Shown: positions 24,968 through 34,225, numbered from the stretch's first letter. The stretch: DNA of 36,737 bases from an uncultured bacterium (GCA_949285455.1 CASDXP010000008.1:1-36737), one strand, 5' to 3'. Made by a program: numbers and translations. Notes: generated by a model from the sequence alone, not told the origin.

Positions 24968-26752
24968 ATGAAAGAATATTTGAAATTCGTCGGAAACATT
25001 TTAAAAGAACATAAAGGACGTTATGCCCTATGTTTTATTTTTCAATTCATCTCTGTTTTTTTCACTCTTCTTTCAACCTTCTTATCTAAAATTCTTATCG
25101 ATTGTTTAAATGGTGACATTAACAAAATTGAACTGACTGGGGTCGTCGAACAAACGATCGTCAATATTTTAGGTGGACCTGATTTTCTACAAAATAACTA
25201 TTGGCTCTTTGCAATTATCATCTTCACCGTCGGCTTAGCAATTTCTTCTATCAACGTCGCAAGAGCTCTAAGCAATGCTTCCGTCACTGTCGGTATCTCT
25301 AAGAAGATGCGCGTCATGCTATTCGATCACATCCAAAGGATGCCTTTTTCAAAAATACGTTCTTTTCAATCAGGCGACTTAATTCAAACTTGTACTCGTG
25401 ATGAACATATTTTAAGACGTTTTGCTGTTCAAGAAACTTTACTTATCACCTACACTTTATTTTTAATTGTTATCTCTTTCTTGCTTTTACTTTCGATCAA
25501 TTGGATTATCGCCTTAACAAGTATCGCAATTCTTCCAATCTTATTTATCTATTCATTTTTCATCATTAAAATTGTTAGAAAAAGATATCGAGCGACAGAT
25601 GATTCGGAAGGTTTATTAACTGCAAAAATAGAAGAAAATATCTCAGCTGTAAGATTAGTGAAAGCTTACAATAATGAAAATTATGAGATAAAAGATTTTG
25701 ATCGTTACTTAAAAGATTATCGAAAGAAATTCATCTCATGGCGTCTAATGTCTTCTTTATATTTTGCCACGAGCGATATCTTAGTGTTCTCCCAAATTAC
25801 TTTCACGACCGTCTTTTCTTTATATCTTACGATCATCGGCCAAGTTTCAGTAGGAACTTTCGTCATCTCTTTTACTTTCGTCAATCTAATGGTTTGGCCA
25901 GTAAGAGATGTCGCGTCGACTTTATCTAATCTCGCTCGTGCCTTCGTCAGCGTCGATCGTATGAATTTAATTTTAAAAGAAAGAAAAGAAGATACATTAA
26001 GTGGCGATAAGCCTCTCATCGATGGATCAATAAAATTTGATCATGTATCTTTTTCTTATGAAGATAACAAACCTATTTTAAACGATATATCTTTAGATAT
26101 AAAAGCAGGCGAAACAATTGCTATCATGGGTCGCACTGGAGCGGGTAAATCAACATTCGCACAACTTCTAGCAAGATTATACGACGTAAACGAAGGCCAT
26201 ATTTATCTAGGAAAAGATGATATAACTCACATCCAAAAAGATTATTTGAGACATCATGTTGCAATTGTATTACAAGAACCGTTCTTATTTTCTAAAACAA
26301 TCGAAGATAATTTGCGTTTAGCGGACACATCGCTCAACAAAGAAAAGATGATAGAAGCGACGAGCATCGCTAATATCGATGAAACAATTCTTGGCTTTGA
26401 AAAAGGTTATCTCACTCCTGTCGGTGAAAAAGGTGTGACTTTATCAGGTGGACAAAAACAAAGACTTGCTATTGCAAGAACTTTACTCACAAACGCCCCT
26501 ATTTTAATATTCGATGATTCTTTAAGTGCGTTAGATACAGAAACGGATTTAAAGATTAGAAGTAATTTGAAGAAAAGAACGCACAAACACACGACGATTA
26601 TCATTACCCATCGCGTCGCTACTGCCAAAGACGCCGATCGAATACTAATTTTAAACGAGGGTAAAATTGAGGCATTAGGAACGCATGAAGAACTTCTAAA
26701 AAAAGAAGGTTTATATAAAAGAATTTATGAAATACAGACGAGGATGGTGTGA
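24968..26752 (+). CDS. ABC exporter half-transporter, subunit with degenerate Walker B
   Basis: This 594-residue protein joins a six-helix exporter domain to an ATP-binding domain. Walker A GRTGAGKST begins at residue 388. The signature LSGGQKQRLAIAR is canonical. Walker B reads LIFDDSLSALD, with D517 where the catalytic Glu normally sits. This is the hallmark of one partner in heterodimeric exporters such as BmrCD or TM287/288. No binding site precedes the ATG, and a -10 box lies eight bases upstream. It overlaps its partner gene by a few bases. Substrate unknown: drug or lipid export are both common for this class. Confidence 0.92.
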   Translation: MKEYLKFVGNILKEHKGRYALCFIFQFISVFFTLLSTFLSKILIDCLNGDINKIELTGVVEQTIVNILGGPDFLQNNYWLFAIIIFTVGLAISSINVARALSNASVTVGISKKMRVMLFDHIQRMPFSKIRSFQSGDLIQTCTRDEHILRRFAVQETLLITYTLFLIVISFLLLLSINWIIALTSIAILPILFIYSFFIIKIVRKRYRATDDSEGLLTAKIEENISAVRLVKAYNNENYEIKDFDRYLKDYRKKFISWRLMSSLYFATSDILVFSQITFTTVFSLYLTIIGQVSVGTFVISFTFVNLMVWPVRDVASTLSNLARAFVSVDRMNLILKERKEDTLSGDKPLIDGSIKFDHVSFSYEDNKPILNDISLDIKAGETIAIMGRTGAGKSTFAQLLARLYDVNEGHIYLGKDDITHIQKDYLRHHVAIVLQEPFLFSKTIEDNLRLADTSLNKEKMIEATSIANIDETILGFEKGYLTPVGEKGVTLSGGQKQRLAIARTLLTNAPILIFDDSLSALDTETDLKIRSNLKKRTHKHTTIIITHRVATAKDADRILILNEGKIEALGTHEELLKKEGLYKRIYEIQTRMV

Positions 26753-26754
26753 TT

Positions 26755-28692
26755 ATGGCCTTTGCCTTTGAAGAAGAAGCATTACCAAAAAAACTGAACT
26801 TCTACGTCTGGAGAAGAATTTTAAAATATGCATTAAGGCAATGGAAACTAATTTTATTGCTTTTACTTTGTATTATTATCGTTACATTTTACGATAGTGC
26901 TTTTATTCCTCTAATGAATAAGGCCGCTATCGATAGCGTAGAATCTAATCTTACGGCGGACTTCACTACTTTCATCATTCCAGTCGATATCTATGGTATT
27001 AAATTTGAAGTTACTTATTGGGCTTACGTCCTCATTTTAATAGGCGGTATCATCTTGCGTTCCATCGCTATTTTATTCAATTTCTTCCTCATGAATTATA
27101 TCGCCATGTGCATCGTCATGGATTTAAGAATCGATGGTTATAGGCGTATTCAAGAATTATCTTTTTCTTATTTTGATCGCACCCCATCAGGCTGGCTCAT
27201 CGCTAGGCTACAAAATGATGCTTCTAGTATTGGCGACCTATTATCGCACGGTCTCACCAACATGATTTGGATGGCTTTTGAAATTATCTTCACCTTGGTG
27301 ACGATGTTTACCGTCTCTTGGCAAATGTCATTAGTCATCCTCATCACTGTCCCTTTCATCATGATTATTTCGCCAATCTTTGAATTGAAGATATTGAAGA
27401 AACATCGTCTCGCAAGAAGCGCATATTCTAACTTTGTTAGATGGCTTGCTGAATGTATTGCAGGGTCGATGACGATCAAGACCTTAGCGATTGAAAATCA
27501 AGTAGAGAAAGAAGCGATTGAAGTGACGGAAGATATTCGTAAGAAAATGTTCGCTGGACGTAAAGTAAATGCTTTCTTTCAGCCTTCCATCTCCTTACTT
27601 TCAAGTCTCGCTACCGCGTTAGTGATAACTTTTGGTATCTACGTTTTCCACGCGAATGAATCAGATTATATTATCTCTATTTCTATTCTCGTCTTAGCGT
27701 TAGGCTTCGTTTCAAAAATCTATTCACCATTACAATCATTTTTTGAAATATTTGCCGAATTTATGTCCGAACAAGCATCTGCTGAAAAACTTTTAAATTT
27801 AATCGATACTAAGCCAGCAATCGAAGATAGTGAAGAAGTCGTCACAAAATATGGCACTTTATTTAAACCAAAATTAGAAAATTATGAAAAGATGCAAGGA
27901 CATATTAAATTTGATCATGTTTCCTTTTCTTACCTTCCTGAAATAGAAGTTATCCACGATCTAAATATCGATATTCCAAAAGGTACTTCTCTAGCGATCG
28001 TCGGAGAGACCGGAAGCGGAAAATCGACGCTCGTCTCTCTATTAGCGAGATTTTATGAACCTACGGACGGAAAGATTTTAATCGATGGCGCTGATTATCG
28101 CACGCGTTCTGTTGGTTGGTTGCGTTCTAACATTGGTTTTGTCCAGCAAAACCCCTTCATTTTCCGCGGTTCTTTCAAAGATAATATCGCTTATGGTAAA
28201 CTTGACGCCACTCTAGATGAGATTAGGAAAGCAGCGATGCTCGTCGATATCGATTCCTTCATCATGTCTTTTAAAGATGGTTACGATCACCTCTTAGAAG
28301 ATGGCGGGAACGAATTATCGACTGGTCAAAAGCAACTCATTTCTTTCGCTAGAGCTATCATTAGAAATCCACGCATCATGATTTTAGATGAAGCCACTTC
28401 AAGCGTCGATACCGAAACGGAGTTAACGATACAAAGTGCTTTTAATATGATTTTGAAAGGAAGAACTTCTATCATCATCGCTCATCGTCTATCGACGATT
28501 GTTAACGCTGACCGTATCTTAGTGATGAAAGATGGTAAGATTGTCGAAGACGGTAATCACATATCTTTAATGCGAAAGAAAGGTTATTATCATAGTCTTT
28601 ATATGAATCAATTTAAAGAACTAACAATCGATGAACAAATATCGACTTACGAAGCTCAAATTGAAGGTAAAAAATTAGATAATAAAATTTAA
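26755..28692 (+). CDS. ABC exporter half-transporter, catalytic partner subunit
   Basis: This 645-residue partner also has an exporter membrane domain and an ATP-binding domain. Walker A GETGSGKST begins at residue 417, Walker B ILDEATSSVD carries the catalytic E546, and the signature is LSTGQ (521-525) instead of LSGGQ. Paired with the neighbour, one composite site would be fully active and one degenerate, as known for heterodimeric exporters. Start choice is between ATG 26755 and GTG 26749. GAGG at 26740 fits either. The stop shares TTAA with the stop of the convergent gene. Confidence 0.92.
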   Translation: MAFAFEEEALPKKLNFYVWRRILKYALRQWKLILLLLLCIIIVTFYDSAFIPLMNKAAIDSVESNLTADFTTFIIPVDIYGIKFEVTYWAYVLILIGGIILRSIAILFNFFLMNYIAMCIVMDLRIDGYRRIQELSFSYFDRTPSGWLIARLQNDASSIGDLLSHGLTNMIWMAFEIIFTLVTMFTVSWQMSLVILITVPFIMIISPIFELKILKKHRLARSAYSNFVRWLAECIAGSMTIKTLAIENQVEKEAIEVTEDIRKKMFAGRKVNAFFQPSISLLSSLATALVITFGIYVFHANESDYIISISILVLALGFVSKIYSPLQSFFEIFAEFMSEQASAEKLLNLIDTKPAIEDSEEVVTKYGTLFKPKLENYEKMQGHIKFDHVSFSYLPEIEVIHDLNIDIPKGTSLAIVGETGSGKSTLVSLLARFYEPTDGKILIDGADYRTRSVGWLRSNIGFVQQNPFIFRGSFKDNIAYGKLDATLDEIRKAAMLVDIDSFIMSFKDGYDHLLEDGGNELSTGQKQLISFARAIIRNPRIMILDEATSSVDTETELTIQSAFNMILKGRTSIIIAHRLSTIVNADRILVMKDGKIVEDGNHISLMRKKGYYHSLYMNQFKELTIDEQISTYEAQIEGKKLDNKI

Positions 28693-29168
28693 TTTTCAGG
28701 ATGGCTAACAAAGATAGCTTTTAAAAAGAGCATTAGAGCTCCTAAAAGTAATAAAATTGAAGCGATGATAGGGCCAAAGGAAATTTCTATGTTCGTTCCC
28801 GCAAGCCCTTGCATCGCTAAAGCGATTTGACGAGTAAAAATAATTAAGATACCGGAAACTAAATAAATAAGCGCGATGATAAGATCATTACGCCACTTAT
28901 CACTCAATAAGAAAGCTAAGATGCCGCCCACTAGAGGTAAGGCCCAGAAAATTAATAAGACGACATTGAAATTAAATGGTTCCATGACGCTCACTGATTC
29001 AACTGTTCCACCAAAGATGAGTAGATAAGAGGCGATGTAAACATTTTGACCATCGTCCACATACATGACGCCTGGTAAAAACATTAATAGTGTCGCAAGT
29101 ACTCCGATGACACCAAAAATAGTCATCGCAATCTTTTTCTTTTTATCGCTAATAGATATCTTTTTCAT
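28689..29168 (-). CDS. Small four-helix membrane protein, unknown function
   Basis: This 159-residue protein has a basic N-terminus (KKISISDKKKK) and four hydrophobic segments, beginning IAMTIFGVIGVLATLLMFLPG. I recognise no family. It is the last gene after the hydrolase and phosphoesterase, 24 bases downstream, with AAAGGATG about ten bases before the ATG. Its stop codon overlaps that of the convergent ABC gene. Confidence 0.75.
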   Translation of the reverse strand: MKKISISDKKKKIAMTIFGVIGVLATLLMFLPGVMYVDDGQNVYIASYLLIFGGTVESVSVMEPFNFNVVLLIFWALPLVGGILAFLLSDKWRNDLIIALIYLVSGILIIFTRQIALAMQGLAGTNIEISFGPIIASILLLLGALMLFLKAIFVSHPEN

Positions 29169-29192
29169 AATAATTACATCCTTTCTTTTATT

Positions 29193-30059
29193 TTACACAC
29201 TTTTTAAAGTGACGTGAACAATTTCAGGTGGACAACGATAACGGATTTGAAATTGATTGGACATGCCGATACCGGCACTTATAAATAGAGTAGAAGTATG
29301 TTCTTCATACGTTTCAACATACATCCCACGCGTATAATGTGGAAATAAACCTTGCCCCATAATAATAGGCACACCGATGCCGACCATATTAATTTGTCCG
29401 CCATGCGTATGGCCTGAGAAAACGTAATCAAATTTATACTTTGCATAAGTCGGCATAAATTCTGGACGATGAGATAATAAAATGTTGATAGCATTTTCAT
29501 CCATAGGATGATCTTCTAACATCTTATCTAGAAAAGGCGAAACATCATCGATATTTAACCCCTCCTCCACTTTTTCTTTATAAGGGTCATGAATGCCATA
29601 GATTTGTAAAGCATTTCCTTTTATTTCTATATCGATACAATCATCTTCTAAAATGTAGACACCATAATCTAATAACAAATTTGTAAGCCCTTCCATCATC
29701 GGTGAATAATATTCATGATTACCGCGCACGTAAACGATAGGCACTTCGAACGCATCTAAGATGAGCGAGATACGATTTAAATCTTCTTCGTCGCTAAATT
29801 GGTCGATTAAATCACCTGTAAGAAAAACGATATCTTTTTCGACACCTTCAATCATTGAAATAATATTGTCATTCGGATAATCAAGATCATGATTGTGGAA
29901 ATCAGAAAGTTGTAAAATATTAATTTCTTCGTTCACTAAATGATGTTTTACTTCGTAATTTGTCATGAGTAATGTATCATCGTGTCCTAAAGCAAAAGAT
30001 AGAAAGACGCTTCCAACAACGATGAAAAAGGCTGATAAAATACGAAGGAATATTTTCAT
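29193..30059 (-). CDS. Membrane-anchored metallophosphoesterase, YkuE-like
   Basis: This 288-residue calcineurin-type phosphoesterase has an N-terminal signal anchor (LRILSAFFIVVGSVFLSFALG), so the catalytic domain probably faces outward. All metal motifs are present: SDFHNH (D53, H55), TGDLID, GNHEYY, LSHRPEF and GHTHGGQ. Relatives act on phospholipid or nucleotide-linked envelope substrates. I chose the ATG at 30059, eight bases after AAAGGTGG and overlapping the previous stop as ATGA, instead of an upstream GTG. Confidence 0.92.
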   Translation of the reverse strand: MKIFLRILSAFFIVVGSVFLSFALGHDDTLLMTNYEVKHHLVNEEINILQLSDFHNHDLDYPNDNIISMIEGVEKDIVFLTGDLIDQFSDEEDLNRISLILDAFEVPIVYVRGNHEYYSPMMEGLTNLLLDYGVYILEDDCIDIEIKGNALQIYGIHDPYKEKVEEGLNIDDVSPFLDKMLEDHPMDENAINILLSHRPEFMPTYAKYKFDYVFSGHTHGGQINMVGIGVPIIMGQGLFPHYTRGMYVETYEEHTSTLFISAGIGMSNQFQIRYRCPPEIVHVTLKSV

Positions 30060-31021
30060 TCTTTGAGCCACCTTTCTAACATCTTATCATCGATTTGGCA
30101 AGCTTTCTTCCAATCGATTGTTCGTAGTTTTTTCTTTCTATCTTCACCAGTTAATAAACTTACCTCACGTATGTCACTAACTAATATATCTTGGGCTTCT
30201 TTAGTAAGATATGGATTGTGATATCTATCTTCAATAAGATGGTAGGTGACGTTTTTGCATCCATCTAATTTTTTAATATTTTTATAAGCATATCTCACAT
30301 TTATAACATCATCTTTTAATCCATGGATAACTTTGAATTTAATATCTTTATTTTTCTTCATAGTTTTAGATGCACTTGTGAAAAGAAATCGTGGATGAAT
30401 AAATAATTCTTTTATCAATAATAAAACTGCCACAAAAGCATTTTTCTTACCGATGAAATCAAATAAGAATCTTTCATCATTAAATGGAGCGAAAGCAATG
30501 ACTTCTTTTACTACTTCTTTAGGGAAAGTTAAAAGAGCGTTGATAATTGAATATGCACCATAAGAATGTCCCAACAAAGTTATTTTTTTATCTTTTAAAT
30601 TAGGTTCAACTTTTAAAAAGTTAAGATAAATATCTTTCAATATGATTGCCCCTTGGCTCATACCCTTAAAATTTTTACCACCGCTTTGACCCATACCATA
30701 CATATCAAAAGTTAAAACGATGTAACCTAACTCACATAAAGAATTAATTAAAGAAGTATAGGCAAGATGACCTGCCCCAATTCCGTGTGCGAACAATAGA
30801 TAACCTCGATCATTTTTCTTTCCTTCATATCTTGCAGCAAAAATGCTTACTTTCTTATAAGGAAAGGTAAAATAACTAACGCTTAAATTTGGATAATCAC
30901 TCGCATCTTCATAAACAAAATCTTCGACGTAATTAAATCTTGGAAGTTTTGAAGAAATTAAAATTATTAAGATGGCGATGAATAATGGGATTAGCAAAAG
31001 TAAAAACCAAAGATATATCAT
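30056..31021 (-). CDS. Membrane-anchored alpha/beta hydrolase
   Basis: This 321-residue protein starts with a strong hydrophobic segment (YLWFLLLLIPLFIAILIILI), then a serine-hydrolase domain. FAHGIGAGH is the oxyanion region. GHSYGAYS holds the nucleophilic serine. HGLKDDVI and DRYHNPY fit the acid and histidine of the triad. It may act on an envelope lipid or ester; the substrate is unknown. The ATG at 31021 has no Shine-Dalgarno sequence. TATAAT on the minus strand (31033-31038) ends 11 bases upstream, so the leader would be only about four bases. An in-frame TTG two codons earlier is also possible. Confidence 0.85.
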   Translation of the reverse strand: MIYLWFLLLLIPLFIAILIILISSKLPRFNYVEDFVYEDASDYPNLSVSYFTFPYKKVSIFAARYEGKKNDRGYLLFAHGIGAGHLAYTSLINSLCELGYIVLTFDMYGMGQSGGKNFKGMSQGAIILKDIYLNFLKVEPNLKDKKITLLGHSYGAYSIINALLTFPKEVVKEVIAFAPFNDERFLFDFIGKKNAFVAVLLLIKELFIHPRFLFTSASKTMKKNKDIKFKVIHGLKDDVINVRYAYKNIKKLDGCKNVTYHLIEDRYHNPYLTKEAQDILVSDIREVSLLTGEDRKKKLRTIDWKKACQIDDKMLERWLKE

Positions 31022-31090
31022 AATCAATAAGTATTATAACGTTAATACGAGAATAAAAAACGATGATTTTTATTCTTTAGTATTTTAGTT

Positions 31091-31096
31091 TATAAT
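31091..31096 (+). promoter_or_regulatory. -10 box directly before the acyltransferase gene (possible leaderless promoter)
   Basis: A perfect TATAAT ends nine bases before the ATG at 31106. No Shine-Dalgarno sequence lies between (TTTTTTACG). The -35 is weak. Confidence 0.5.
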
Positions 31097-31105
31097 TTTT
31101 TTACG

Positions 31106-32035
31106 ATGATGAACGCATTAACTAATAAGATTGCAAGAACTTATCCAGAAGTCAAAAAGCGTGTTTTTGAAGTCGACTTCTTACGTGGCTTATGTATTCT
31201 TTTAATGATTCTTGATCACTTCTTTTACGATTGGTGTGGTTTAATGCCTGCTATCTTCGGCCCGATTAACGAACCAGAATGGTTAGTAACGTTACATGAT
31301 TTTGCTTTATTTTGGTGGAACTGGGATGTTAGAACTATCACGCGTTTTATCATCGTCGCTCTCTTTTTCTTTTTAAGTGGCATCTCCACTTCCTTTTCTA
31401 GGTCAAATATTAAAAGAGGTAGTATCTATTTCACGATTGGTGTTCTAATTTCTTGCATCACTTTCGATATCTCCCAACTGACAAATGGCTTTCAAATCGC
31501 GATGATCGTCAACACTATTTTTACTTTTGGACTCGCTACTTTAATATTTGGTATCTTCGAATATTTATTTAAAAAATTTATTAAAAATAAATTAGCGTTT
31601 ACTATCACCTCTACCGCTATCGGAATCGCTATTATTATCATCGGCTATACAAGTCCAACTTTTTTTGACAACACCGCCACTCTTGAAGTATTAAATTTCC
31701 CTAATTTGATGAGGGCTATATTTGGCTATGGAAGATTTGCTAACCAAGCGGATTACATGCCTTTATTACCTTATCTAGGTTTCATCTTCTTAGGTGCAGC
31801 TTTCGCTTCTATTTTCTACGCTAAAAAGCAATCGTTACTGCAACCATTGTTCGATAAATTTAATCATCGGCCAAAAGATTACCTCGATAATGTCGTATGG
31901 TTTCCAATAAAAATTGGTAAAGGCATTTCTTTCGTCGGAAAATATGCTTTCTTAACTTATATTATTCATCAAGGTGTGCTCATCATCATTTGTGTAATCA
32001 TTATGCTTTCATTAGGATATAGTTTAAATATATGA
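31106..32035 (+). CDS. Membrane acyltransferase, HGSNAT/DUF1624-like
   Basis: This 309-residue protein has about seven membrane segments. The N-terminal RVFEVDFLRGLCILLMILDHF motif, then FFLSGISTSFSRSNIKRG, match the catalytic region of the heparan-alpha-glucosaminide N-acetyltransferase family (PF07786). In bacteria these proteins acylate sugars or lipid-linked glycans at the membrane. Two ATG codons stand side by side at the start. The stop overlaps the next gene as ATGA, so the ligase is translationally coupled. The acyl donor and target are not known. Confidence 0.85.
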   Translation: MMNALTNKIARTYPEVKKRVFEVDFLRGLCILLMILDHFFYDWCGLMPAIFGPINEPEWLVTLHDFALFWWNWDVRTITRFIIVALFFFLSGISTSFSRSNIKRGSIYFTIGVLISCITFDISQLTNGFQIAMIVNTIFTFGLATLIFGIFEYLFKKFIKNKLAFTITSTAIGIAIIIIGYTSPTFFDNTATLEVLNFPNLMRAIFGYGRFANQADYMPLLPYLGFIFLGAAFASIFYAKKQSLLQPLFDKFNHRPKDYLDNVVWFPIKIGKGISFVGKYAFLTYIIHQGVLIIICVIIMLSLGYSLNI

Positions 32036-33651
32036 GAAAAAATTACGAACTGACAATGTATATGGCCTTGAGACGAAGTGCACTTCAATATCCCAAATAT
32101 CGTGCCTTAAATTTTGAAGGACGCTTCATCAATTATCGCACTCTTCTTAAAAAGATTGATCTATATGCTTCTAACATCAAAAAATATCATCTTGATGAAA
32201 AAGGTGTCGTCACTTTATGTTTGCCTAACGTCCTTGACGCTATTTACTTACTTTATGCCTTCAATAAATTAGGAGTAAAATTAAGTCTAGTTCACCCTTT
32301 GATGAATGCTTCTATCTTGAAGAAGACGATGGAAAAAACTTCTTCTCACGTCGTCTTTCTCTTAGATACGATGTATTTAAAATTTAAACATCTTGAAGAT
32401 GATAAAAACTATAAAATAGAAATCATTCCTTGTGACGTCAAAAAAGATTTAAGCATTTTTAAAGCATTAGGTTACCAATTCATCAATCGCAAGAAATTAA
32501 AATATTCTTCTTCTTTAACAACTTCGCATCTCGCTAAAGGAAAAATAGAAACCACACCAGTGGATGAAGATATTTATAACGATCGCTTCTATTTACAATC
32601 AGGCGGTACGTCTGGAACGTCTAAAACGATTGCCTTAAGCAATCTTAACATTAATTCCAATGTGAGATTTTTCTTCGATCGTTTAAGTTTAGATACTCCT
32701 AAAAATAAATACATGCTCGCTGTCTTACCAATGTTTCATGCTTTCGGCTTATGTATGGGCATTCACGTCGCTTTGTATTTCGGTGGCTGCGACATGCTCA
32801 TGCCAAAATTTTCTAGTAAGAAAACGATCAAATTGATGAAACAAAAACATCTTTCTTTCATCATTGGCATTCCCTTGCTTTATTTAAAACTCATCAAGGA
32901 TAAGCATTTTGATGGAAGACATTTGAAATCGCTTAACGTCTGCTTCGTCGGAGGCGATTTCGTAGATGAAAAGATTATCGAAACTTTTAATAAAACATGC
33001 GCAAAACGCCACTCGATGGGTCGATTATACGTCGGTTATGGTCTCACTGAAGCAAGCGGTGTCGTCGCTTTAAATACGCACGCTGATCATCAAGATTTTA
33101 CGGTAGGGAAACTATTAGATAATATCGATGTGCTCATCAAAGATACAAATACGAATAAGATATTAAGCGATGGAGAAGATGGCAAAATTTATCTTAGTGG
33201 CGAAACATTGATGAACCATTATTTAAATAACGAAAATGATGAGGTATTCGTCGTTCACGATGGTAAAAAATTTTTTGATACTGGTGATTTTGGTCACGTG
33301 AGCAAAGATCGTTTCTTAGTTTTTAAACAAAGAGTGAAAAATATTATCAAAGTCAAAGGCATTAACGTTTTCCCTCAAGAAATAGAACAAGTTTTAAAAA
33401 GTGATGATACCATCTACGATTGCAAAGCAATCGCTGTTAAAGACGATGAATTTTCTCATAAAATTGTCTTATTTATCGTTCTAAATAAGAATACTAATAA
33501 AACAATAAGCGAAAAAGAAATAAGAACACTTGTCGATGAAAAATGTGGAAGGTATTCTTCCCCTCACATCATTAAATTCATCGATAAACTTCCTTATACG
33601 AATATTGGTAAAGTTGATATTTTAAAGCTTGAAGAAATGTTAAAAGATTAA
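32032..33651 (+). CDS. AMP-forming acyl-CoA synthetase / acyl ligase family
   Basis: This 539-residue ANL-superfamily enzyme activates an acid as its adenylate. Motifs seen are the phosphate loop SGGTSGTSKT (instead of the usual SSGTTGxPKG form), LPMFHAFGLCMG, VGYGLTEASG, FDTGDFGHV, KNIIKVKGINVFPQEIE, and the C-terminal catalytic lysine region TNIGKVD. Length is normal. It is coupled to the membrane acyltransferase gene, so the two may supply and transfer an acyl group. This is inference from context. A strong terminator follows. Confidence 0.9.
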   Translation: MRKNYELTMYMALRRSALQYPKYRALNFEGRFINYRTLLKKIDLYASNIKKYHLDEKGVVTLCLPNVLDAIYLLYAFNKLGVKLSLVHPLMNASILKKTMEKTSSHVVFLLDTMYLKFKHLEDDKNYKIEIIPCDVKKDLSIFKALGYQFINRKKLKYSSSLTTSHLAKGKIETTPVDEDIYNDRFYLQSGGTSGTSKTIALSNLNINSNVRFFFDRLSLDTPKNKYMLAVLPMFHAFGLCMGIHVALYFGGCDMLMPKFSSKKTIKLMKQKHLSFIIGIPLLYLKLIKDKHFDGRHLKSLNVCFVGGDFVDEKIIETFNKTCAKRHSMGRLYVGYGLTEASGVVALNTHADHQDFTVGKLLDNIDVLIKDTNTNKILSDGEDGKIYLSGETLMNHYLNNENDEVFVVHDGKKFFDTGDFGHVSKDRFLVFKQRVKNIIKVKGINVFPQEIEQVLKSDDTIYDCKAIAVKDDEFSHKIVLFIVLNKNTNKTISEKEIRTLVDEKCGRYSSPHIIKFIDKLPYTNIGKVDILKLEEMLKD

Positions 33652-33683
33652 ATTTTCATTTGGATAAATTCAAGAAACGCAGT

Positions 33684-33735
33684 AAGCATAATTCTAAATT
33701 TCCATAACTTGGAAAAATAGATTATGCTTATTTTT
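33684..33735 (+). terminator. Terminator of the acyltransferase-ligase operon
   Basis: AAGCATAAT-TCTA (33684-33696) pairs with TAG-ATTATGCTT (33718-33729) with one bulged T. An inner TTTCC/GGAAA stem (33699-33703 and 33711-33715) extends it. ATTTTTG follows. It starts 32 bases after the ligase stop. Confidence 0.82.
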
Positions 33736-33813
33736 GATGAGTAGATCGCGATAGACACTAAAAGATTTGAGTTCCCCATTTTTTAATGCAATTGTTTTAA
33801 ATTTCGATAAAAT

Positions 33814-33868
33814 TACAAAAAAATAGGCAAAAATGGGTATTTTCAGCTCGTTTTGCCTTATTTTTGTA
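33814..33868. repeat. Imperfect 18-bp inverted repeat
   Basis: The arms at 33814-33832 and 33851-33868 read ACAAAAAAATAGGCAAAA and TTTTGCCTTATTTTTGT. They pair with a small offset around an 18-base loop. It could be a terminator-like hairpin or the remnant end of an insertion element. Confidence 0.5.
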
Positions 33869-33932
33869 TTATTAAAACAGCTTTTTTAAAAATGTAGGTA
33901 CGAAATTATTAGTCTCACATCTCATTGAAAAG

Positions 33933-34094
33933 ATGAAAAATTTAATAAGAAAAATAGTTGGAAAATCTTCTGGTAGACAATTCAAATTTTATATTGATAT
34001 GATGTATGGAATTTTTAAAAGCAAAAGCATAGTTCTTAATGATGTTGCCTATTTTCTTAATGAAAAGACATCGTTAAAGAAAACATATCGATAG
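33933..34094 (+). pseudogene. N-terminal remnant of a DDE-type transposase
   Basis: A 53-codon frame ends in TAG. It contains KFYIDMMYGIFKSKS and VLNDVAYFLNEKTSLKK, which resemble the N-terminal helical region of firmicute transposases in which a KKTIDRLS-like stretch follows. Here the stop comes right after SLKKTYR. In another frame just past that point HIDRIL can be read and then stops, which suggests a frameshift in a decayed copy. There is no ribosome binding site. The family assignment rests on pattern memory, not on a search. Confidence 0.5.
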
Positions 34095-34144
34095 AATATT
34101 ATAGAATCCTTTCGAGTATACACTCTTTATTAGGTACGAACAAA

Positions 34145-34225
34145 ATGGGGGTAAAAAATTATAAACCTATAAGAAGCAACAAACCTAAGCAATTATCTTT
34201 ATTCAAAATCTTTGATTTTGATTAA
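34145..34225 (+). pseudogene. Possible N-terminal fragment of another transposase
   Basis: A 26-codon frame reads VKNYKPIRSNKPKQLSLF before it stops. Its YKP...QLSLF pattern resembles the start of IS1182-like transposases. It lies 50 bases after the first transposase-like fragment, which favours a graveyard of old insertions. The fragment is short, so chance cannot be excluded. Confidence 0.3.

Noticed and set aside
33650-33781. 43-codon minus-strand frame beginning MGNSNLLVS.
   Set aside because: It runs antisense through the operon terminator, has no ribosome binding site and no family resemblance.
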